Below, one piece after another: positions 36,691 to 47,900 of a stretch of DNA of 64,000 nucleotides. Location of the stretch: contig JAPTYO010000007.1 in assembly GCA_036873135.1 (NCBI GenBank), positions 3,144,763 through 3,208,762 of the forward strand, in the 5' to 3' direction. This DNA is from Clarkia xantiana subsp. parviflora. Taxonomy: Eukaryota > Streptophyta > Magnoliopsida > Myrtales > Onagraceae. The notes under the pieces were generated by a model. It did no database searches and was not told the DNA's origin. It was given only the letters and a program-made list of their open reading frames with translations. Position numbers and translations under genes: made by a program. Position 1 is the stretch's first letter; every line of letters starts with the position of its first letter.

Positions 36691-39600
36691 ATGCTACTAA
36701 CACGAAATATATTTTTTTATAAAATATTTTTAATATTATCAAAATAAAATTAATTTCAAATTTTTAATATATATATATATATACATCATAACATTAATAA
36801 TATTAATTTCTCTTTAAGGTTCACTTTGGTGAATTAAAAAAAAATAGTAATATAAACGGCAGATTTCGACATCGGATCGCTCATGAGAACGCAACTCGTT
36901 TTATCGGACATTAACCTTAGTGAGATTGTTAATTAGTTTAATCATCAGTACTTATAAAGTACAAAAGGCAGGATTTGGTAAAAACGGACAAATTAAAGGA
37001 ATGGTCCTGACAATATATATAATTCCAATATTGCAGATAATAATACCACACACGGTTTCTTGTCTTTTTACTGAAAAGGGTTTCGGACAAATTGCCATGG
37101 GGCATGTCTCTTAAATTATACTATTACTATTCTTCCCGTTTGTCCATTTGTTAATCATTTTATTTCTCATAATAATGCTGCAATCTCTGACCCACACAAT
37201 TTACGAATTAGACTTTGAATCCTTCCTTCTCTGTGTGGTCTTGTGAGATCAGCCACATGTCAATAAACTTTTCGTTTTACAGATAAAATCTATTGAATAC
37301 TAATATGTACATATTTTAAACATATATATTTACAAATATGAATACAAAATGTAATAAATTGATTTCCTGTTATCATTTTGTGGTAAATTAATCAGTTATA
37401 TGCTCATATACGAGATCATTAAACAAATATTAAAATAATATTTTTTTTTAATAAAAACTATTAATTTATATGTAAGATTTACAAATTACAAGTCTTTAAT
37501 GTATAATTGATAAAATATATAAACTAATAATTGAGTTGAATTTTTAAAATTATTAAAGAAGATTTTTTCAACGAAATACTTAAAAATCAAACATATTAAT
37601 AAAATTATTGTGTGTTGTGTTGTGATATTTAAATACGAACACTACACATAAATTAAATCGTGTTTATTGTATTTACTATTATTAAACATAACTTTTTTTT
37701 TATGCAATGTTTATATCGTATTATTGTATTACTTAATAAACCGTTAGTTTTACGTTTTACTCCGGTGATCTTGCTTTTTTCATGTATAGTAGTTTTATTA
37801 TTATTATTTTATTAGTATACATAGTATTTTTATTTTGGTAGAAATATATATAGTACTGACTACTGAGTACTGATATTATTGTGTTGTACTATTATTACTA
37901 CTTTATTTATGTATTTATGACATTGGTCATGTTGTCAATGATTTATTCCATTATATTATTAATTATTGATCATTGTTTGATATATATATATAGCCATATT
38001 AGTTAACCGTCTAATCTTATCGATATATATATATATATGATGATTGAATTCAAGTTTACTTATAGGATCGTATCCCTTGATCATCCAACAATTTGTTCTT
38101 TTTAGGGGACAAATTAGATATTCATTATCCTTATATATATATATATATATATATATAAAAGCTAACAAATGAACTACTTCCTAGACTAAACATTTTAAAC
38201 TAATATAATTAGGCGATCCCAATTAAAATTATATTTAGTGGCAACAAAATTTAAACTGTATTTAAGAATAAATTATAATTAACAATAGATACTTTATTTA
38301 AAAAAATAGTAAATTAAAAAAAAAATGGAAAAGTAGAGAACAATATGTGTACATATTACACGACTTCGTTGGTGACGGTGAGATATTTTATTTTATTATT
38401 ATTTTTGTTGGCCAGCAAAAAATTTCCCTTTTCTAGCTAGGTTTATTTATATTATCGGATATGTATGTATTATGCTGATGTTATGTTCTATCTACACATT
38501 CCACATTATATATCATTATCCATAATTAATTATGATCCTCATTTGACCATGTTTTGGATTGTGGTTGGAATACTCCTCGCTGCTATATAATTAATATACA
38601 GATAGACGTATATACGTCTATATAATAATAATAATAATAAAAATGATAATGATGACGTACTATTTTGGATGTAATTTTCATGATTAAATATTCAACTCTA
38701 CAGAATATATATGTAAAGAATATATAAGGATAACATCACTTAAATTCAGACGACTCTTATAATAATAATAATAACAACAATAATAATAATAATATATCTC
38801 TATTGGGAGATACTTTTGACTGAGTGTTACATCAAACTAATATAATTATGCTAACTTGCTAAGTGTTATATTATATTATTGATTTTTTTTTCTAAGAGTC
38901 CAAATGTAAACCCTACGTCTACAACTACAAGGGTGAAAGTTTAATAAATGAGTAGTGCTAGAGCCTACATTTTCCTTGTGAAACATCTTGCGAAAGATGT
39001 ATTGAAGTTAGCAATTTAATGATTACTTACACAAAGTAATTATGACAGCACTCATCTATCTATTTCCTTTTCTACCCTTAGTCTATAATAATAAAACACT
39101 CTATCGTATATATGTTTCTTATTATATCCGCAAGATAAAATAATTAAACATAAATAGATAATTATAAATTAATTTAACTTAATGTTACCTTAAATATAAA
39201 ACATTAAATGGTTGATATGACAGATTACACATTATTTTCTGTTTTTTTATTTCCAATAAAATAAAATATGTTTTCTTTGTAACATAACAACAATTTTTTT
39301 AATTAGTTATTATATCAAATTACGTATTTACTAAAATGAACTGTACTGTTACAAACTTAGATCAAGCATTTAGAGCTTAGAAGCTCTTCACTATTTTAGT
39401 TTATTTATGCTTGTTAATACTGACTTTTTATTCAAATTTTTCATATTTAGATACTAAAATTATATTATATTCTTTGGCAAAAAACTTATATGATATCCAA
39501 TAATGAGGTAAATTTTTTTTTTTTTTTTTGTATTTTTACGCTAAAATTACAAATTTATCCATGTGTAACTATAATAAGTAGTTAGATCAGAAACTCTAAA

Positions 39601-39893
39601 ACAAATTTTAAAGTTTAGAACAATCGATTTTAGCACGTGTAATTATCTAATATAATTACTACAAAAAAATTGGTCATTTGTAACGGTATTTAAAAAAAAA
39701 TCAAATATCTCACAAATTATAAGTATTTTCTAGAGATTCATTAATATTTTTAGCAGAGTTATTTGGGCTCGGTCAAGACATTGTGTTCTAAATAACACCA
39801 ACTTTCAATGGATATTCACGGGAAAAATCTCAGTATATAGCACTATTCAACTATAAAATATGGAAGATTGGACGTTATAATTATTTTTCAGAT
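36691..39893. other. Intergenic DNA with hAT remnant and AT runs
   Basis: No gene supported. About 37390-37660 matches the interior of the hAT-type repeat at 17236-17776 (CTCATATACGAGATCATTAA against CTCTATACGAGATCTTTAA). AT runs occur at 38018-38038 and 38132-38156. ATA/ATA-type trinucleotide runs occur near 38623-38640 and 38762-38795. Confidence 0.45.
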
Positions 39894-39901
39894 AATATAA
39901 C

Positions 39902-40226
39902 CAATGTTATCAGAACCGGACCGGACCGGCGGTATAACCGGGTTCGGACCAGAACCGGAGGTCCTCCTGGTCCGGTTCAGTCATTTCCGGACAATGTTAC
40001 CGAACCCGGTTCGATAGCGGTTTTATATCGAACCGGCCGGTTTTTTAAGCGAGCCGGCCGATTTTTTTACCGAGTTAGTAATTTATATTAGTGAACCGGT
40101 CTATTTTTAAAGAGAACCGGCCGGTTTTAGTGAAGAACCACTATGTAACTGAACCGGGCTCGGACCGGCGAACCGGGAACCGGTGGCCTTGCCGGTCCGA
40201 TGGCCGGTCCGGTCCTGATAACACTG
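39902..40226. mobile_element. hAT-type MITE rich in CCGG words
   Basis: Ends CA(A/G)TGTTATCAG are inverted copies. AATATAAC flanks both sides exactly (39894-39901, 40227-40234), an 8-bp hAT target duplication. The 325-base interior is packed with ACCGGACCGG and GAACCGG words. Non-coding. Confidence 0.92.
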
Positions 40227-40234
40227 AATATAAC

Positions 40235-40807
40235 AACTAAATAAAGTATTAATTACAAACTAAAATTAGTTTGAATTATTCTTTTCTTGCCTTGATTAAA
40301 AAAATGTCTTCACAGTTTAGTTCATTTGTTTTATTAGTTAATGAGGGCAGAGTAGGAAATTAAATGATAAAAATTAAAGAAATAAAAAAGGAAAAATAAA
40401 TAGCATTAAATACCTTGCAGAGAAGACTTTCGGTAGAACTTTCACGTTAAGTTTCTCAGTTTAAATCATTTCTCTTAATAAATACGCTTGCCGACTTATA
40501 ATAATTGATTTGATGGAGACACCGCGCGAAAGGGAAATTTCCAACCCTCTGCAAACGTTGCATACGGCCCAGAAAAGAAAGGGAACTTTGCTTCAACCTA
40601 AACCTTAATTGGAGAACATAATGGGCTTAGGCCCAAAGGATAATTAATTATCCTCTAAAACTTATCCGTGGGCCCAATTAATTTTTCACGTTTTTTTTAT
40701 CAACAAATTTTTCACGTTCAATCAACTATCAAGTAATCAACAGCTGTCAGATGTGGTATGAAAAAAAGTAATCAACAGCTGTTCTGTCAAATGTGGTATA
40801 AAAATGG
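40235..40807. other. Intergenic DNA, small unsupported ORF
   Basis: Mostly AT-rich. Around 40513-40608 is a 31-codon frame starting METPREREISNPLQ in slightly GC-richer DNA. It has no recognised family and no splice or promoter support. CAACAGCTGT occurs twice near 40738 and 40773 within a small local duplication. Confidence 0.35.
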
Positions 40808-41683
40808 TTAAGTACTTTTGATGTCACATGTTTTATCTACAACCGTATTTTAATTTTGTAGACTTTGGGTGCTATATGTTTGAGATTTTTTGTGTGCTTC
40901 CGTTAGTCAACAGTTAGTTTGACCGTCAAATACTTTTATTTTGTTCAACTTAGTCCACAAATTTAATATTTATAATTTAGTCCTTATTGTTTTCTCAAGT
41001 CACCGCCCAAAGCTGCCGGACACCACCTTCAAAGCCGCCGACCACCACGAAAAGGGCCGGGCACCACCTCTTGGGGTCGGAAACCACTCCAATTGGTGGT
41101 GACCGACCCCTATTGGTGGTGGCCGCCCAAATCGGGGCCGGTCACCAACCAATTGGTGGTAGCTACAGCCCTAATCGGGGCCGGCCACCACCTATTGGGG
41201 CCACAAAGGGCTCCAGTTCGGGGACCCCTGGCTCCAATTGAGCCATAGATGGCTCAGTCGGAGCCCTCTGTGGTCCCAATCGGGGCCGGCAACCTCAATT
41301 AGTGGTGGCCGACCCCGATTGAGGTGGCCACCACCAATTCGGGCCGGACACCACCAATTGGGGTGGTTTCCAGCCCCAAGTGGTGGTGACCAGAAGTTTT
41401 CGTGGTGGTCAACGGCTTTGGAGGTGGTGGCCGGCGGCCTCGGGCGGTGACCTTGAGAATAATAGGGACTAAATTGTAAATATTAAATTTTAGAAATATA
41501 AATTTGAATATTAAATTGAACAAAATAAAAGTATTTAATATTCAAATTAATTGTTGACTGACGGAAGCATAAAAAACTTACAACCTCTCAAACATATGAA
41601 ACCAAAATGCCTACAAAATTAAGCATAGTGCCACCAAAAGTCTACCGTAGTCAAACATGTGGCACCAAAAGTACCTATAACCC
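40808..41683. mobile_element. Large foldback element with GC-rich centre
   Basis: GTACTTTTGATGTCACATGT at the left is mirrored at the right (GTACTTTTGGTGCCACATGT). The arms continue through TCCGTTAGTCAACAGTTA, TTCAACTTAGTCC and CTCAAGTCACCGCCC. The centre (about 41000-41450) is about 60-65% GC and made of diverged repeats of CCAATTGGTGGTGGCCG. Its open frames on both strands are compositional artefacts. Confidence 0.75.
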
Positions 41684-42587
41684 TATACAAAAATTATAAG
41701 CATACTAGTTGTTGAAATACACTTTGCACGATGTTTTAAATAAAGCCTTGGATTCTAGTGTCTTGATTGTGGGCCATTCCACAAATTCCAATTCGGGCCT
41801 CAAGCCCAATGTTGATACCAAAAGGAAGAATAAAGGGATTGGGCAAACTTCACGGCTCAAACGACACAGTGTCACTAGTCACTACGAACTTAAGAGAAAT
41901 CAATATTCATAGTTTTTGTTGCTGAAAATTAAATTAGTAAACAAACAAAAATTTGCAACTGCAACATTTCTAGCCTAGTGTGGTAGTGATGGTTATGAGA
42001 AATTATTAATCACCCGAGAATTGGAAATTATCTGCGGAGAATGTATAATATGACTCATAATTGCAGCATTAGAATCATAATATAAATTATAATTTTTTTT
42101 TCCAACTCCCAAGTTACTATTTATGTCGGTGTCAACTTTTTAGCAATATTTGATACTATTGGCCAAATAAATATTTAGCATTTTGATATTTGATCCTATT
42201 ATAGGTTTTCACTTACAGTAGTAAATAGAAAAGGTCTACCGGACTGATTTCAATTTCTTTTCAGTACATTTTAGGCGACTTTTCCGTACATTTAAATTTG
42301 GTAGTGGAGATTTTTATAACATGTTAAATTTATTTCATCAAAAACTATCTTAAACTAATCTGATGTTTACAATATGTATACACTAGTGGATATATTTCAA
42401 CAATCCTGCAGATGCACAACTAATTCCTAATCCTAAAGGTTTGGGGGCATATCAAGAGTTGTATTTTTTTTGTCGGAGTCAAGACTCATGTTTATTTCAC
42501 ATCTAGATATGCACATAAAACGTAAAATGACGGCCATACAAAATTTTCCATTTTCAAAACCGAATAAGTAACATTCCCTTCCAATTA
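41684..42587. other. Intergenic DNA
   Basis: No gene supported. CAACTCCCAAGTTACTATTT (42104-42123) and the next ~25 bases are repeated inside the neighbouring element at about 42880-42920. Confidence 0.4.
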
Positions 42588-43661
42588 GAGCACTTCCAAT
42601 AGTAGTGCCTAGTGCCTAGTTCCTAGTTCCATGTTGTAAATTTATTATTGTAGAGAGTGTCTAGTGCCTAGTGCCATTTACTGTTGGTCCCTACTGGTAA
42701 TGATTAAATAGGCACTTGCATTTTCAATAGGAGTGCCTTGTTCCAAAATGGGAGTGCCTAGTTCCAATTTTTGCCACTGGACGCTGACTAGGCGCCACTA
42801 GGCGTGACTAGGATTACTAATATTACTGTTTTGCCATTATTGAGTGAATAGTGAAGTGGACAGTGCCTACTAGTAGGAACTCCCAAGTTACTGTTCATGT
42901 CGGTGCCAACTTTTTAATATTATTTTATTCGATTGTGTTGCTCATCTCTTTGATTGTATATATATTCGGTTACGCTAAGTCAGATAGACAAGAGCCGTAA
43001 TCAGTCATTTTGAATATTATGTAACATAAATAACGACACGAACCAAAATTACTACTTTTTAACTTTGAATCAATTTCTAAATTTCCATATCTAATTTGTT
43101 TATATGTTACCATGTTGAATAACCGTTAATTTTAAATTTTGAAATAGTATAACATTTCAAATTATTAAATATGGAAAATAATTACTACAAAATATTATAT
43201 TATTTTAATGCATATATATTTTTATATATTTTACGTATTATATTATATTATATTATATTATATTATTATATGAAAGAAATATATCTTTTACGATAAATTA
43301 TTATAAAAATTATACTTTTAGAATGATGTATATATAATATATTTCTAATTTACATATATTGAAAATCATATATAAAAACACATGATTAATGCAATAATCA
43401 ATTTACTAATATGATCATGGATGTACATAAACGTGAATATGTTGATGATGTTGAATTAATATATGTCAATTAACGTATAACAGATATACACTGATTATGG
43501 TGAAATAATAGATTCAATGAATTTGATTGATCAATGTTATTATATCAACAATTATACTTATCAATCATTCTGCATGCCGCATGGGGACTGCACCTAATAG
43601 TAATTTTACCTTGGTCAAGTAACGTATAATTATTGCAATGAATTGACAATAGAGAACTATG

Positions 43662-44066
43662 GATATGCACGAACCGGTCGGGCCCAAATATGTTCCGAAC
43701 TGGATTGGTACTAATTAAAACAGTATGGTCCGGTCTGGACTGAATTTGAAATTAGCACTAAAAATTCTGGACCGATTTTGGACTGGAACTGTAAAAAAAG
43801 TCTGGTTCGGTTCAAAACTGGTCCGACCCATTTTCCTATACAAATTTACCCTAATTAAAAAATAAACGAAAAACCGATCCTCCGACAAAACTGATCCAGT
43901 TAAAAACCAGTTCAAAACAGTCTGGTCCAGTCAAAAATCAAATTATTGAGAAGTATATTACTGGTTTTTGGTCTGGTTCTCCTCTCGCATAATTGGTCTG
44001 TTTGGAACCGGTCCAGTCTATACCAGCTCCGAACCGACCGGACCGGTTATTTTCTTATCCCTATAG
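43662..44066. mobile_element. hAT-like CCGG-rich repeat nested in the Harbinger-type element
   Basis: The left end TATGGATATGCACGAACCGG and the right end read backwards (TAGGGATAAGAAAATAACCG) are diverged inverted copies. The interior is rich in GGTCCGGTCTGG and AACCGGTCC words, reminiscent of but not the same as 39902-40226. Target duplication is unclear. Confidence 0.5.
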
Positions 44067-44207
44067 AATGTAAATTTTTATTAAAAAATTCAATTACATT
44101 TTTATAATTTTGTATATATTTTTCCCTATTTTTTTTAATTAAAACATCTAATACTTGAATCTCATTATTTATTCATGTCCGTATTTGTAAAAAAATATGA
44201 ATATATA

Positions 44208-44284
44208 ACTTATATATAATGATATATAATTTATATATAATGATATATAATTTATATATAATGATATATAATTTATATATAATG
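44208..44284. repeat. 22-base tandem repeat
   Basis: About three and a half copies of TATATATAATGATATATAAT plus two bases, essentially identical. Confidence 0.85.
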
Positions 44285-44478
44285 CAAAAATTATATTTGA
44301 ATTATAAAATTATGTGGGTCCCAATGTAGAAGTGGAACTTGGCCTCCACTACTGGAGAGAGTGCCAATTTTACAGTGCCATTTACTGTAGCAAATACTGT
44401 AGCAGTGCCACTTTGATGAGTTGGCAGTGACGTGGCTGCTGATGTGGAGGCACTAGGCACTTCCTATTGGAAGTGCTC

Positions 44479-44926
44479 TTAAGTAACCAAGTAGAAATTT
44501 CTGTAAAAAAAAAAGCAGAAATTTCTGATTCCAGAGAAGAAAGAAGAGAATCGAATTTTCTGATTGGCAGACTAAAAAGCAAAACGACAACGAGAATTGT
44601 CAACAGTCGAAAACGGAGTGAACAGTTGCCTTCTTGAGAGTCCACTAAAGTTGGAAAGATGACCAATGATCCATCATCATTGTATACATACATACATACA
44701 GTATCCAATAATTGACCCAACCGAAGCAACTCTGCAACTCCCCATTAGAGAAAGGAAAGAGAAGGACAGCTACTGCTCACAAGTCAAACCTCCATGACTC
44801 ACTCCTCCATATCTCTGCAACACTCTCGCTGCTAGCTCCTCCTCCTTCCTGATTCCAATCTCGCCTCTAGCTACCTCTCTGTTCACTTCTCACACTCCCG
44901 ATCTGCTCGATCTACTCCTGGAGAAG
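44479..44926 (+). promoter_or_regulatory. Promoter and leader region of NAD-ME1
   Basis: Only about 450 bases lie between the Harbinger-type element and the start codon. The last ~180 bases are pyrimidine-rich and look like a leader. A CATACATACATACAG run lies at 44686-44700. No canonical TATA box is obvious. Confidence 0.45.
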
Positions 44927-47900
44927 ATGCCGAACTTCTCGAAGCAGATCAGGATTTCGTCGTCTCTCATCAAACGGCTCAAGCAGAGGCTCAGTGATCC
45001 GATCCTGCAGCAGACTCGATACTTCACTACCACCGAGGGCCACCGCCCTACTATAGTGCACAAGCGCAGCCTCGACATCCTCCACGATCCATGGTTCAAC
45101 AAGGTCAGTATTAATGCTTCTGAATGGTTGATTCATGGAGGAAGTTGTTATAGCTTTTTTGAATGGAGCTGAACTTTTGGATATGAATGATGTTTGCTAG
45201 TACTACATGGGATCCGTGCGTTGCAGAGTTTGATTTTCTTCCTTTTTTTATTACGATCCACTGAATGCTGTCTTGTAGTTGGTTGGTTACTGGATCTGTA
45301 ACAGAAGATGCTAATCATGAATTATATGCAGAATGGTTTTGAAACATCTGTTCATGAATCTATTGCTATTAGAAGGAGTTGGTTACCCTGTTGAACTTTG
45401 TAGGGAACAGCATTCTCTATGACTGAGCGGGACCGCCTGGATCTTCGAGGCCTACTCCCTCCCAATGTTGTGTCCTCTGAGCAGCAAATCGAGCGCTTCA
45501 GTAAGTCTGAGACACATCACCAACCTTCCACTTATAACTTTGAGATATTACATTATTCACTTACGTTGAGCACACTCTTCTAGTTTTGAATAGTCCTCAT
45601 ACAACGGGTTGAGAAATTCTAAGACCTTTCTTGGTTGCAAATAAAGTACGAAAAAAACTGAGCGTTGAGGGATAAGTTATTCCTGCCTAGTTTTCCCTGT
45701 TAAAAATTAGATGCATAATTTGAAAAATTGTTTGAGAGTATTCTAAGTAGTAAGTTGTTTTTTTGATAGATATGCTATCTGCATATTATCATAGATAATA
45801 AAAATAGAAATTAGTATTATCTTGTAGTAAGACCTTCTGCTAAAATGTATACGAACAGTGGTAGACTTGAAGAGACTTGAAGAACATGCAAGAGATGGAC
45901 CAGCTGATCCAAATGCTTTAGCAAAATGGCGGATTCTGAATCGGTTACATGACAGGAATGAAACCATGTATTACAAGGTAGAATTTCTCCATTCACTGTA
46001 TAATTTCATCTAATTTACTGGAAATGTACATGCTGCATGTGTTTCATGCATTGTTTCTAGTCCGTTAGAGTTGTTACTTGGTGTTTCTATTTGTCTGATA
46101 GAAAATGACATGTAGTCTGTCTTACTAGAAAAGGAATAAAATACTTTTTAGGTGATTTCCATGGTCAGCCAGCATGGATGAAATGCTTTTCATAACTGTC
46201 TTAGTTGCCATACAGTATATTCCCCTTCTTTTGAATGATTTATATTTTGGCAGGTTTTAATTAACAACATAGCGGAATATGCTCCAATAGTCTACACTCC
46301 AACAGTTGGCCTTGTATGCCAAAACTATAGTGGTCTGTTCAGAAGGCCTAGAGGAATGTACTTCAGTGCAGAGGATCGTGGAGAAATGATGTCTATGGTG
46401 TACAACTGGCCAGCTGAACAGGTGCTGTACTTTTTAATCTTTTATAGCAAACCGAAAAGGTGCTCTGATTTGATTGTCTCAGTTTTTACCTTTTACTGTG
46501 CGACGTAACATGTCATCAAGGTACTGTTATTTATAGGGTCAATCCTTATACATTTTTCCTTTGATAATCTGTGGACCTGTCCTTTAGTGAGAAACTTACA
46601 GGATTCTATCATTGTACTATTAGTAACATCTGATCAACTTGTTTTTTTTCTTCTAATGGTCTTTTGTGCAGGTTGACATGATTGTTGTCACAGATGGAAG
46701 CAGAATTTTGGGACTCGGAGATCTTGGAGTTCAAGGAATTGGTATTGCTATTGGAAAGCTAGATCTCTATGTTGCTGCTGCTGGAATTAACCCGCAGAGG
46801 GTATGTGTTATTTCCGTAACAGGCAAAATTGCTTCTCAAATTTCCCTATCTAATTAAAATGGCACTGGAGTTTGTTTGAGAATCTTTATCGGAGAGGGCA
46901 GCTATCTACTCCTTCCCTGTCGTCACCCATAATTGTGGCAAGCCAAGTCCCTAGATTCTTTTTGCCCAATGCTATTGCTGCTGCTGCAAATATGCAGCAT
47001 GCTTTAAGTATGCATGCTTTTCTGTAGACAGTTGCAAATATAAGCATCTCGTACTAAGATTTAATGATATATCATTTATTAAAATTGAAATAGCTTAATG
47101 AATATGTATTTATTATTTATAATGTAAATTTTGCGACATGAAAAAGATAGAATCATCTTCCTTCTATGTTTAGGCTACTTCTGAAGGTATTTTCTCAATT
47201 TGAAGCTGAACTGAAGCTTGTCTTATCTTTTACGTTGTGTCTTCAGGTGCTCCCTGTGATGATTGATGTGGGAACAAACAATGAGAAGCTTTTGAAGGAC
47301 CCCTTATGTTAGCTTCCCCACTTTTTTCCAATCTTTGTTTTAAAATCAGATGGAGAGATGAAACAGACAGTATACATATGGATCATTGCTCTTTTTAGCA
47401 TACATAAGATAACTGACAACAAGAGTTTGATTCTTTTTACGAACTGCGTTTATTACTTTCTATAGACATTAGAATGAGAACTACCCTCAACATCATAATC
47501 TTTTGTTCTTCTCTTCATGATTAAAGTTCCTGAAGAGATCCCCTGCATCTAGAAACATTATCTCTAAAGCTGAATGTGGTCCTTAAGAAAGTAAGTCTTA
47601 AATCTATGAAATTACAAGAAATTCAACTTGATGAGGTGGTTAGCTAGTTATGAAAATTGATAATCGTCTTCAAGCAAATGGTTAATTGGTTATACTCCAT
47701 GAGGCATTCACCTCAGATTTATATTTGTCCTGGCTTGGTAAGTTCTGTATTAGTTATGGATGCTGTGACAATATACTAAAACTTTGAGGTTTCGGTGCAT
47801 CTTTGATTTTGCAACATCATTAGGTCATATTGGACAATTTATCTACTGTACCTCTATTGCATTTTTCAGTTAAAGGTTTTATAATCAAGTACCTGAATTG

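Larger units (their letters stand above)
42588..44478. mobile_element. PIF/Harbinger-type element, non-autonomous, with nested insert
   Basis: Terminal inverted repeats of about 29-30 bases (GAGCACTTCCAATAG then AGTGCCTAGTGCC) with one indel, and TTA on both sides (42585-42587, 44479-44481). At 1.9 kb it is longer than a normal MITE. It encodes no transposase and contains a second CCGGTCC-rich repeat. Its right end lies about 450 bases upstream of the NAD-ME1 start codon, next to that gene's promoter. Confidence 0.8.

Noticed and set aside
40513..40608. 31-codon METPREREISNPLQ frame
   Set aside because: Too short, no promoter or splice evidence, no family recognised.
40987..41523. Several frames on both strands with repeated Gly/Pro/Arg
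   Set aside because: They come from the GC-rich diverged repeat core of a foldback element; no start context or conserved domain.
44382..44729. Minus-strand frame of 115 codons upstream of NAD-ME1
   Set aside because: Part of it lies in the Harbinger-type terminal sequence; no recognisable domain or promoter.
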